From: Anthoceros angustus | Taxonomy: Eukaryota > Streptophyta > Anthocerotopsida > Anthocerotales > Anthocerotaceae | Reading direction: 5' to 3' | DNA: 64,000 nucleotides | Assembly (NCBI GenBank): GCA_010909165.1 | Contig: MU008163.1 | Coordinates: forward strand, 620,001-684,000 | In this document: piece by piece, positions 34,360 to 44,989 of the stretch | Position numbering within the stretch: the stretch's first letter is position 1 | How the letters are laid out: each line of letters opens with the position of its first letter | Notes under the pieces: model-generated | Told to the model about the DNA's origin: nothing | The model's database searches: none | What the model saw: only the letters and a program-made list of their open reading frames with translations | Made by a program: the position numbers and the translations under genes

Positions 34360-35788
34360 AAACAGCTTCCATTTCTGCCACCTCCTCAACAGGGAAGCTG
34401 ACATCCTCCTCCAACATTACTAGTTCCACGGTTGTCCGGCAAGATGGCGCTTCTCAGCAGAGAAAGCAGAGACTAAACACAAAGTTTGTAGCAACTGGTG
34501 ACTGGCGAACTTACCAGACATGGTTTCGCGGTAAAGGTCGATGAGAGTCGGGAATGCGGGCCCGATCGCTACATGGACTGCAAAGCAAATTTAGTAGGAG
34601 TAGTGACTGCATGAACTTCAACTGGGTAACAATCCCGCACCTTTTCCTGACAGGCAATACACTTCATGCCTCGCACACGTTTGGACTTGTCACCAAGCTG
34701 CTCTGTTTCTGGAAAAATTAATCGTTCACTGTATTGCTAATCTGCAGGCAGCTGAAATCTCACATGCATGGGCACGCCCTCCTCTGAAGAGCTGTACCGC
34801 CCCCTGTAACGGTTGCACACAGTTCCGTGACATTTCTGGGCCCTCTACAGGCATGTACAAAAGTGTGGGCAACCCAGCTTTGGGTACGGGGAAGGAGCTT
34901 CATGTGCACCTGCTGAACATGGACATGGAGCTTATGCATTTGTTGCCAGCACTTGGTAACATTGTATCCAAAGTACTGTTAAGTCTGCTCACGACTAACG
35001 GGTGATACACATACATATGTACTCTCACACACTCATAGGCCAGTATACACATACCGGCTCGTACAAACGTCATATAGGTATCTGTGCAGTTCCGGCTGAA
35101 GAGTTATGGCAAATACACATGAGGCTTCGATGCTATAATGGACATGAAAATGTACTTCAGTGATCCAAGCAGATGGACATATGCATACACATACAGGGAT
35201 CGACCTATGGTAAATCCGACAAGCAAGGAATCCGACAAGCAAGGAATCCGACAAGCAAGGGGCACAGCCATTCACATGGCTCCAAGGCCAGGGTGATGGG
35301 ACTATTTGTGTGCTTTCATCAATAGCAACAATCGGTTTAGGTGTGTGAGGAGATGCCTCGGGCACACTAAAGACAGGTATTGTAATCAAAACTCTATGGC
35401 AATCTACTCAGAGCAAGCCAAGAGCCTGCCTTTCTAGTCCACTGTTGAGACCATACCCTGTACACACAGCCTTTTCTTTCTCTACCTGGGTACCCAGCTA
35501 CAATCCCAAGGTTCCAGCACTATGTGAGAAACGCATAAAGAATCTTTGACTTCACACTACTAAAACCAAAGTAAAATAAATAAATACTACACTTCAAAAT
35601 AACTAAAATTTATTAATGATTTGATAAATGACATAGAATTTTGAGGTTTTTTATCTGAAATTATGTATAACCCTTTACAAGGGCTAAAATCTTATATTTT
35701 CTTTCCTATTTGATTGCCAATATTCTCAAAGCTATACCAATGAAACTGTAAACTTCCATTTATAATGCTAGAACTCGTCATTCTCATG
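34360..35788. other. Intergenic region between CRWN-like and neprosin genes
   Basis: No gene is visible. Three near copies of a 16-bp unit (tccgacaagcaaggaa) lie at about 35214-35260. A segment at about 34868-34960 ('cagctttggg.acggggaa.' and 'cttcatgtgca') recurs at about 50858-50950 beside the gene-fragment cluster, so it is a dispersed repeat. After about 35.55 kb the base composition becomes AT-rich as the minus-strand neprosin gene is approached from its 3' end. Confidence 0.45.
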
Positions 35789-38513
35789 TTACGGGGAAAT
35801 TAGCCCCTCATCACCTGGGCCTCCGTAATTCATCCATGTTTCATCCGAACTCTCCTCACCTCTATTATGGTACTGAATATCATATATTATAGGATTCTGT
35901 TGTTGGTGAACTTCTGGCCCAGTAATGAGATAAGTATTTAGAAGAACGTCCAAACGTGAATTGTCCATATCCACCATTGTTAAGTCTCTATGATATGCTC
36001 CATCGACAAAATTTCGGATTGCTGAAGCAAATTCCCCATTACCCATAACCATTGAGCTAGCCTCCACACCGTCTCTATCACGAACAACTTCTCCTCCAAA
36101 CTGCAAGATATTAGCAAATTTGGATAACCCACCATCTCCAAATAGAGTCTTTGGCCAATATCCAACTCCTTGGTTGTTTACATACAACATCCAATCTCCA
36201 TCTCTATCCTGTTCTACAGAAACTCTAAAATCCCTAGAACCGCTGTTGTCTTCGCTCAAAAGGTAACTTTGGTATCATTGGGCTCTCATTCATTCGAACA
36301 AACCCTGGACATAGAAAATTATAACATCCATCGGCATAGTCGCTTGACTGCATTGACAACACATTTCAAAATATGAGAACAAAATACTTCTGATTACCTT
36401 AAGTTTGGAGTTTGATTGAAAGAGTATGGAAGGAAACAATTACCGTCCAAAAAGTAAAAAAATGTGTTTTATCTTCATTTCCCGTACCTAAGTATAGATT
36501 TGGATAGACCTATCAAAAAACACAAGTGACACTCTAGAACACACTGATTATTCCAATTTAGACAAAAAATTAATCGACCCATACCACTTACGTGCCATCC
36601 AACTTCTATTGTTTGAGTGGTCTGATCATCGGTATTTCCAATCCACATTTGCCCCAATGAGAAATCACGATGATCATAAGATCTAACGACTGGTGGTTGA
36701 AAGACATTCATTGTTGAAGCTGCTCCAGTGGCTTTAGAATACTCTTCATCATTACGTCTCAACCAAATTACATCGCATGCCAAAGTCAAAGCAATTCATT
36801 ACCCATAACCATTGAGCTAGCCTCCACACCGTCTCTATCACGAACAACTTCTCCTCCAAACTGCAAGATATTAGCAAATTTGGATAACCCACCATCTCCA
36901 AATAGAGTCTTTGGCCAATATCCAACTCCTTGGTTGTTTACATACAACATCCAATCTCCATCTCTATCCTGTTCTACAGAAACTCTAAAATCCCTAGAAC
37001 CGTCAGTGTCTTCTGCTTCAAAAGGGTAACCTGGTATCATTGGGCTCTCATTCATTCGAACAAACCCTGGACATAGAAAATTATAACATCCATCGGCATA
37101 GTCGCTTGACTGCATTGACAACACATTTCAAAATATGAGAACAAAATACTTCTGATTACCTTAAGTTTGGAGTTTGATTGAAAGAGTATGGAAGGAAACA
37201 ATTACCGTCCAAAAAGTAAAAAAATGTGTTTTATCTTCATTTCCCGTACCTAAGTATAGATTTGGATAGACCTATCAAAAAACACAAGTGACACTCTAGA
37301 ACACACTGATTATTCCAATTTAGACAAAAAATTAATCGACCCATACCACTTACGTGCCATCCAACTTCTATTGTTTGAGTGGTCTGATCATCGGTATTTC
37401 CAATCCACATTTGCCCCAATGAGAAATCACGATGATCATAAGATCTAACGACTGGTTGAAAGACATTCATTGTTGAAGCTCCGGGCTTTAGAATACTCTT
37501 CATCATTACGTCTCAAATCCGAAATTACATCTGCATGCTGCCAAAGTCAGAAACAGTTAGCAATTCAATCTATTATTTATTTTAAAATATCAATATCAGT
37601 CCAAAATATTTCCTAAATTCATACATCCATCAATCAAGCATACTTACTCCCTCTCATAATTTATCAAAAAATATTTCAAGTATTTATATCTAACAATCTC
37701 TATGACAAAAAACATGAACAACTTTTCTTCATAGGTACTCAGTTCAGCAAACAAACCCAACGATCTGATGAAAATAAATCTAATATGGATTTGGAACCGT
37801 TGTTGAAATGAAAAGATCTCCGTTTAATAGAGCGCTCTCGTTCTAAATCAATTTGTTCTGGATTTATCACTCGTGCTATAGAGACACTTCCTTCAGGACA
37901 ATGTCCAACCTCTTTTTGAAACATAGTAGATATAGTCACGTTCAAGTGTATATTTCCAAAACCTTTTGAAAGCAATGAAGTGCTATTCTTAGGCCCTTTC
38001 TTCTGTGTATACAACATTACATTGAAAAATATTAGAACATATGTGTGCACGATATTTAGACAAATCTTGGGTCAAAGAGGAAAGTATGTAAATAGCATAG
38101 ATGATTCTAACCTCATAATCTTCCCTTAAGACAGGATCTTGGAAACTGAGTTGATCTTCAAATTTTATACAATCAATAATACTGCCATCTGAAAGCTGTC
38201 ATAGAAATTATCATACAAAAAGCAACCAAAAAAAAAGTATGGACTCCCATCACTACCATTACCTCAACCAATATGCAACAAGGACAATGTCAACAAAGAG
38301 AGACATAAAATAAGAACAAAAACAATATGTCCATACTGTATAAGACTTCACAAATGGTCGATTGATAGCATGCATAACCCTGGGAAGATTTTCAAAAGAT
38401 AAAACTTGTTTTCCTGAAATCTTGAAATTACTCCTATGATAATTATTAAAAAATAATAAAAATACTGATAATATGAAAAAGGAAGATATTATTGGCGCCA
38501 ACCATGACGCCAT
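35789..38513 (-). pseudogene. Neprosin-family glutamic peptidase gene, disrupted by internal duplication
   Basis: Minus-strand gene with an ATG at 38511-38513 and a final TAA/TGA at about 35789. The first exon encodes a signal peptide (MASWLAPIISSFFILSVFLLF) followed by LPRVMHAINRPFVKSY, and the next one has DGSIIDCIKFEDQ. The exon at about 38001-37763 has GHCPEGSVSIAR. These are the neprosin activation-peptide region. The catalytic domain has STMNVFQP, FSLGQMWIG, TIEVGWHV, GCYNFLCPGFV, GDWMLYVNNQGVGYWPKTLF, FGGEVV and, at the end, NYGGPGDEG. The glutamates in IEVGW and FGGEV correspond to the known catalytic pair. The middle exons occur twice in tandem (36037-37550). Each copy has frame-breaking indels in a different exon, so no linear path gives an intact protein. 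Assembly of two haplotypes in a row could also produce this. Confidence 0.75.
36037..37550. repeat. Tandem duplication of neprosin middle exons, unit about 760 bp
   Basis: Copies 36037-36796 and 36797-37550 are nearly identical, both covering the exons for STMNVFQP..TIEVGW, the small exon YPNLYLG..FTFW and GCYNFLC..GGEVV with their introns. In the right copy the first exon has a net 5-bp loss next to GASTMNV. In the left copy the peptide segment corresponding to PMIPGYPFEAED is frameshifted and followed by a stop. Because the gene runs leftwards, the right copy is the upstream one. Confidence 0.92.
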
Positions 38514-38651
38514 GACTGAATTGGTGTTGAAAATTTGACCTCCTTTCCTTTTCTCAAAAAGAATAAGATATGTAAGATAACATTCAGAAAGACCATGCCT
38601 ACATATATAGAGAAAACCATGAAGAACATCGAAGATAGATCTCGAGAACAT

Positions 38652-39189
38652 AATATTAAGTAAAACTTTTACTTTAATTAAAATTATTTGATGATTCTAA
38701 AGTAAATTAAATAGTTATAAATTAAATATATCATTAAATATTCAATATTCAGAACTTTGGTTTAGAACTTCAGGAATTATGGCTGAGAACTCAATAATAC
38801 TTTTTCTCAACACTCCATGAATTCCATCTAGCCAAAACACGGATAGGACACATAGCAATGCAACGTTGATTATGTGGTTCATCTAAGATCTGGATTTTGC
38901 CCAAAGACAAGAACTTAATAATACCTCAATATTAACTCAAGTCTCCTATTTTGTTTGTGACAACTACCTGTATGTGTGTTAACATAGGTACCATCAAGGT
39001 TCCAGCAACAACAACACAAACGATGCTTGCATACATCGTATCATGGCAAAGCAACTCTCGTTTTCCGAGGTCTTATGGATTTGGGGTTAGGGTTTATCTC
39101 GATTGTAAATGAACCAAAAAAAAGGGGTTTAGGGTTTAGGGTTTAGGGTCTTAGGTGTTGAGAGTTTAAGGGTTTAGGATTTGAACCTT
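38652..39189. other. AT-rich intergenic region with short interstitial telomeric repeat
   Basis: No gene is visible. At about 39124-39148 there are about three and a half copies of the plant telomere unit TTTAGGG, with further partial units nearby (about 39085 and 39160). Short interstitial telomeric tracts like this are common in plant promoters (telo-box) and introns and do not mean a chromosome end. Confidence 0.5.
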
Positions 39190-39967
39190 TTCTAGAAAGT
39201 TATAATAGCCATTGGCACAATATTTTGACTATCATTTACACATTTCCAAATATGAGAACAAAAAGCCTACGATTCATAATTCAAGATTGGAGTTTGATGG
39301 AAAGAGCTAACGGATCAAATGACTTATCGTCATAAAAAATGTGGTTTATCTTCATTCCTGTACCATGATACATATAGAGAATACAGACTTAGAAATGCAC
39401 TTATAAGATGAAAAGCAACACAAGATTTTATACTACATACATGCCATCTCACTTTGATTGTTGGAGGGTTCCCTCTATTATTATATGCGATCTACATATG
39501 TCCTAATGAATGATGTTGGAGATCATAAGATCTAACAAGTGGTGGTTGATATGCATTCATTGTTGTAGCTGTTTTAGTGCATTTTGAAAAGTTTTTCCCT
39601 ATATTTTTTCTCACATCCGAAGGTGCAAGTGCATGCTATGAAAGTCAAAGCCTATAAGCGAGTCTATCCAGTATATATATATATATATTTAATGTTACTA
39701 TAAGTTCATATGTTTCCTGAATCCATGTATCCATCAATGTGCCTATGTATCCAAGATAATTTTTTAAATATTACTATAAGTTCATTTGTTTAGTGAATCC
39801 ATATATCCATCAATGTGTTTGTCTACATATTGAGCATTCCTACTCTCTCTGTTTCGAAATCTTGCCAAAAGCAAGGTATAGATATATAGTTACTACTCTT
39901 TCTACCAAAGAACATAAAAACCTTTTTACATAGGTATTTAGTTCAGAAAAAAAAACTCAACGATCTG
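39190..39967 (-). pseudogene. Neprosin relic, second copy, heavily decayed
   Basis: The minus strand matches the exons and even the introns of the neighbouring neprosin gene. The clearest block is at about 39440-39590, which reads as TMNAYQPPLVRSYD and a KVRWHV end with stops and substitutions; the glutamate of the IEVGW motif is replaced. The flanking intron text ('aatatgagaacaaaa', 'ttggagtttgat') is also shared. The stretch at 39900-39967 matches the neprosin segment before the GSKSILDLFSSDR exon. This shows that neprosin-like genes were once arranged in tandem here. Confidence 0.75.
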
Positions 39968-40111
39968 CTGGATATTAACATGTTTGGAGGTTCGGGCACC
40001 CAGCTGGATATTAACATGTTTGGAGGTTCGGGCACCCAGCTGGATATTAACATGTTTGGAGGTTCGGGCACCCAGCTGGATATTAACATGTTTGGAGGTT
40101 CGGGCACCCAG
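39968..40111. repeat. 36-bp minisatellite, four perfect copies
   Basis: Four identical head-to-tail copies of a 36-bp unit starting ctggatattaacatg, at 39968, 40004, 40040 and 40076. The unit length is a multiple of three. On the minus strand a unit lies where the parent neprosin gene encodes NGSKSILDLFSSDR, so the repeat seems to have arisen inside a decayed neprosin exon. Perfect identity implies recent expansion. Confidence 0.95.
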
Positions 40112-41153
40112 CTGCAAACCGTAACAAAGGCATGAAAATTGTTATATGGAGGTTCAAGTGTGATATAAAAAATCGTAAAATCAGCACCCTATTTGTATTA
40201 GTTGCTTAGTGGAGGCAAGTAAATGCCACCCTATTTGTATTAGTGCTTAGTGAAGACGAGTAAATGCCTAGTTGACACCTGCATCGGCTTGAGCTCAAAA
40301 CTTGAGATGGCTTTGATAGCATCTCTTTCCGAAGAGTCTTGACGACCTGGGTCATCCTACACAAACAAGTAGCCCTGGAATAAGGCAATCATGCGAAAAA
40401 GTCTAGACTATAAAGCTCCTTCCTCCAGCACATGCACTCGAGCTACAACAACAACACTGAAAAGCTTCAAGACTTGGTTTGCAGTCCTCAATGCTCGCAG
40501 CACTTGGATTATAAATTTATATGGATATTACTATATACTAGTCCAGGCAACTCTAGCAAATTTGGGAGGTCCACTAGGTGTTAATGAAGCGAACAAGATG
40601 GGTTTTATAGGGAACGATCATAGGTGAGAGTAATTGGTGGAATGTGATAGCTCCTGACATACTCACAAATCTGTTCAAAATGACTTAGATTAATTTATAT
40701 TGATTAAAAATAATTAATATTAGTACTATTAATATTATATTATGATTGATAATAATAATATTATTGATATTAAATTCGTAGTATCGAGATTATGCCAAGT
40801 TTAGAGACTATATATGTAGTGCTCAGTGAGGCTAATATATTCAGATTTCTATGTAAGTGTTGTCTACTATTGTCTGTATTTGTATGTTTGCACTCTAAGT
40901 GTTTTGATTGGACATAGCTTTAGAGTCCATGTTTTTTATAACAAGGCCTCAACATCAACATAGACATATATGTTGAGTACTGCTGCATTGAGTCCGAGCC
41001 GTTGATGCTGATACATATGGTGGTGCTTCTTTGATTTGCGTTGTGCTTCAGTGATCACGCTTCCGGAGAAGCGCAAAGGAGGCCCGTGCACCGCATTCCA
41101 GCGTGCAAGCAGTCCAGTCCTGTAGTGTTTCGTTGATCTGTGCAGCTGCGACC
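40112..41153. other. AT-rich intergenic region upstream of the P450 gene
   Basis: A short duplication ('cctatttgtattagt.gcttagtg..g.cgagtaaatgcc') lies at about 40190-40270. I see no coding gene; the ORF at 40391-40627 has no domain. The last 200 bp rise in GC and probably hold the P450 promoter and leader. Confidence 0.4.
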
Positions 41154-43497
41154 ATGGTTTGCTGTTTTGTTGCGATGCTGAGCCTGGGGATGTGGGTCGC
41201 GCTGCTCCTGGGTCTGCCGATGCTACTGTTCGCGGGAGTCTTCTTCTACTCCAGTTCCCTTCAGGCGAAGAGAACCCATGGCGAAGGCCGGGCGCCGCTT
41301 CCTGCCGGCAGGTTCTGGCAGATACCTATCGTGGGCGAAACCGTGGAATTCCTGAGTGGTCATCCCGACAGTTTCATGTTTCCTCGGATCCACAAGTGCG
41401 TTCTCCTTCTGCCATTCTGGTCCTAGATGTGCGGCGGATAAATACTCAGTTCTGTCGTAGCATTGCTGTTTGTGACACGAGTTGGTGTTGGTATGTGGTG
41501 TGCAGGTACGGGAAGAATTTCCGGACTCATCTGTTTGGGCGTCCCGCGGTGTGCGTCACCACCGTGGAGGCAACCAGGTTCGTGCTGCAGCACCCCGAGC
41601 TGTTCGCCCCCAATTACCCGGCGTCTCAGCACGAAATCATGGGCTCGGATGCCATCAGCCAGGTAGACGGGAATATGCACACCTTGTACCGGAAGTTCAT
41701 CAGATCCCGGCTCACCACGAGTGGGCTCAAGTACATCGCAGCCCATGTCGATGAAGCTGCTAGGATGTGGGTTGCTGGCTTGTCGGAAAAGGAGCAGATC
41801 GAAACTGCCAAAGCGCTGAAAGAAGTAAGTGGTGCGGAGCTGGCATTGCTTGTTGCAGGGATTCATGATCATGTCTCTAAGAGCTAGGATTGATATCTAT
41901 GCAGTTCACCTTCAACGTGGCCATCCGGTTCATGTGCGAGGACTTGGAACCCAGTGAGGAGTTGGATGCGTTCCGAGCGAACGCGGCTCTGCTGGAACAT
42001 GCACTCATGGTGATTCCGCTCAGGATTCCCGGGAGTGCTTGGACCAAGGCTGTCGAGGTACCTGCTGCTTAGCACTTTCACTTTAGATGCATCTTGTACA
42101 TACACTGCGTAAAGCATCATGAGTAGCTCAAAGTTGAAAGCACTGATATCCATGTGATCGATCGGATTCCCATTGTTCAGGGATCTGTGAAAGCCATGGG
42201 ATATCTGCAACAGGTCCTGAACAAGAGACGTGCTGCAGCCGGTCTGGTGGAGCATCATGATCTGCTGGATGAAATGCTTAAAAGTGGATCATTGCTTACT
42301 GACAAACAGATCAGGGAGAACATTTTTGCGGTTTTGTTTGCAGCCCATGATACGACCACATGTACAATCATGTGGGTTCTGTACAACATGTGTCTCTACC
42401 CTGAGTATGCACAGAAAGTCAAGGTATGTACGCTGCTCACATCATGCATATAGGTGTTTCTTTTTTCTTCCAATGTCATCAAAGAGTTGCTGCACCGCGC
42501 GTGCAGGATGAACATGAAAAACTTGCGAGGAAGCGATCTCCAGATGATCCGATAAACTGGGAGGAAATCAGTGCTTCTCTTCCTTACTCCTCTCGGGTGC
42601 GCTGTTTTCCATTTGCAAGCTGGTTCCTGACTTGAACTTAGTTATAGACTGACACTGTCAAGAGAGCACAAGTACTTGCAGCATGGATGTTGTCCTGCAT
42701 TTCAACTAAAACCTGGGGTGGAGTGTATAAATTCAATTGTTCCAGTTTCTGCAAGAGACTCTCAGGCTAGCAAACGTGGCAAATTTCAGTCCCAGAAAAG
42801 CCAGAGAAGACGTCGTGGTGGATGGTAAGTGATGCCTGACCAGCCCTCTGGAAATCTGCACTAGTTCGGTTCCGGATATCTGACGACTTGCGCTGTCCAC
42901 TCACTGCAGGTATATTCATCCCCAAAAACTGGTCGGTGATTGCCTGGTACCGCTACTTCCATCTTGACCCAGAAGTGTACCCTGATCCTTGGACATTCGA
43001 CCCCTCCCGATTTGAGGTACTTGGAAGCTGATCATGAACCTTTCCAGCCAATTGCGACCAATTGCGATGGATTCGTGAGCGCTAGCATTCAGGAAACATA
43101 TGTTGATGCTGCTGCCTGTAATGTTTCAGACCATTCCAAAGTTCAACAGCTTCACACCCTTTGGGAACGGAAATCGAGTGTGTCCTGGCAAGGACCTGGC
43201 TAGGCAGCAAGTTCTCATCTTCCTCCATCGCTTCCTGCTTGCGTACGAGTAAGAGACAGACCCCTGAAAATGAGTCACTTCCACAATTTCTGCCTGCAGT
43301 TAACCAGGACAAGTCTCTTAGCTGAGTTACGCTTCAGCTTGTGCTTCCTAGTATCGTGAATGTTGTACATGTGTGCATGCAGCTTTGAGCCCGCGGCAGT
43401 GATTCCATGCCCTAGACAGCGTTTCTGGCCGATTCCTTACCCATCAGACGGATTTCCACTCAAGCTCATCAAGAAGGAGACACCGACCCTCACATGA
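41154..43497 (+). CDS. Cytochrome P450, CYP85-clan-like, nine exons
   Basis: Heme-thiolate monooxygenase of the endoplasmic reticulum. The ATG at 41154 lies in a good plant context (gcgaccATGG) and starts a hydrophobic anchor of about 30 residues followed by LQAKRTHGEGRAPLPAGR. Exons: 41154-41395, 41506-41824, 41905-42057, 42181-42423, 42507-42596, 42746-42824, 42910-43016, 43130-43248, 43383-43497. All splice sites are GT..AG and keep frame. The I-helix is LFAAHDTTT, the K-helix ExxR is ETLR, the PERF-like motif is FDPSRF and the heme-binding loop is FTPFGNGNRVCPG with the cysteine ligand. The exon layout and LPAGRFWQIPIVGE recall CYP707/CYP716/CYP720-type enzymes that oxidise terpenoids, steroids or abscisic acid. 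The substrate cannot be told from sequence. A damaged close relative lies in reverse orientation at 51.2-53.5 kb. Confidence 0.92.
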
Positions 43498-44985
43498 TCT
43501 TCAGAAAATCCCATCACTAAGGTTCCCGCAAATTTTATTTGTAGCTGGGCAATTTGCTGTTTAAGCAACTTTTTTGCTTGCAACTAGTCTATGAAGTGCT
43601 CTTGTTCAATGAGTATGTTCTGCCCCGATCGTTCATGTCACAAACAAACATGATCTCCACCTCTGTGTGTATGGATGGTTGCTGTGCAATTTGAGATCCC
43701 TGATGCAATGGTCTGGCGTGGTGTCCTGTCCAATGCCATAACTTAAAAATCATCCATAGAGTAGGTAGGATTCTTACAATGCTACTTTGCTGTCTTTTTA
43801 GGATAAACAAGTGGACACTCCTATGCTCTCCTTGGAAATTCTTCATAAGTACATGAATCACACTAACGTTTTAAGTCTTGGTACTAACTATTAGTCTTGG
43901 TACCCACTATTCTAAACTCAATGGATCGTACCGTCCTGAACTTGAGTTTGCATAGTTATATTGAATTGAATATCTAACTCAGGCTGACTTGTCATACCCA
44001 ATTTTTTTTCCTGCCTTCGACGAGTGACCTCCATCCTAGGGGTTACTTCAAAGTTAAAAAGCTCCTAGTGCGGGACAACGATGTATACTTGGAAAGATCT
44101 ATATAAAGTTTCCGAATTCTAAAAAACGAAACAAAGTCGGTAGGATTTGCACCTCTACCGACGCCTTCATTCTCAACGGTCGCCTGGCTTCGAGTTTCAA
44201 TGCTTGGGAGTTTGAATGCTCGGACAGAACACAATATTCATTAACTTGAATTCCAATCAACTCCCGAGCTAAGTTGGATGCCCAGGACAGCACTTTACTC
44301 ATACATTCATCACGAGGCCTTCAGGTCCATCAAATCGCGAACCGTCATGAGCTTGCGGTTCGAAAGGCATCCTAGAACCTGGTTAAGCTTTAGAGATTTA
44401 TCATCAAGCGCCATGAAACTTCCAACGTGTTCTAAAGGAGGTCCGTATGAGTGGGAGTGAACCAAGTTACAATCAGCCCCCTCCACAGCGCGCACCTCTG
44501 TATAGGGGACAGGGAGCCATACATATGTACATAAAACGTACATGGGATCTTGCAGTGTGTGTGCGCAATTGAAATGAAGGGCAGCGAGGGCGTGCGAATA
44601 AAGGCCACTCAGCAGCAATGAAGCCACGGTACCGCGTGATAGCAGCAGGGGACCGAAATATGGATGCACTTGGGCGCTGCTCATGGCCCGATACCGTCAT
44701 CTTGTGTATGGATGCTTGTGGTACAATCTGGTGCCTCGGTGCAATGGATCGGCGTGCTGTCCTGTCCAGGGCGATCGTTTTAAATCTTCCATGAAGGCGT
44801 GGCCCGCGTAGCCTGTCCCAATCTGTGTGCGCTGGCTACAGACGTCTCCGCGGCTTGATGATTCCCCACCCCGCTCCAGATGCCCGCTGTGCAGTCCAGA
44901 GCAGGTAGGTGGCTAAGACGTTCGAGCGCGCCTAGACTCGTCTCACGTCCGTGCCCTGCTCTGCTCTGCGCTGCCCTGCCCTGCC
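43498..44985. other. Intergenic region downstream of the P450 gene
   Basis: No gene is visible. Two segments, about 43670-43760 and 44705-44795, share the order 'atggat.gttg', 'gcaatgg.tc.ggcgtg.tgtcctgtcca' and 'catcca', so they are copies of a short dispersed repeat. From about 44.9 kb the sequence turns into CTGCC-rich runs that lead into the tandem array. Confidence 0.45.
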
Positions 44986-44989
44986 CTAC

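Noticed and set aside
39124-39148. Telomere units as a chromosome end
   Set aside because: Only three to four units with non-repeat DNA on both sides.
39968-40111. Regular 36-bp repeats as a possible CRISPR array
   Set aside because: The copies are contiguous with no spacers, and the context is a plant gene relic; it is a minisatellite.
41103-41105. Start of the P450 at 41103
   Set aside because: It is a GTG. The ATG at 41154 has a good context and starts directly at the membrane anchor.
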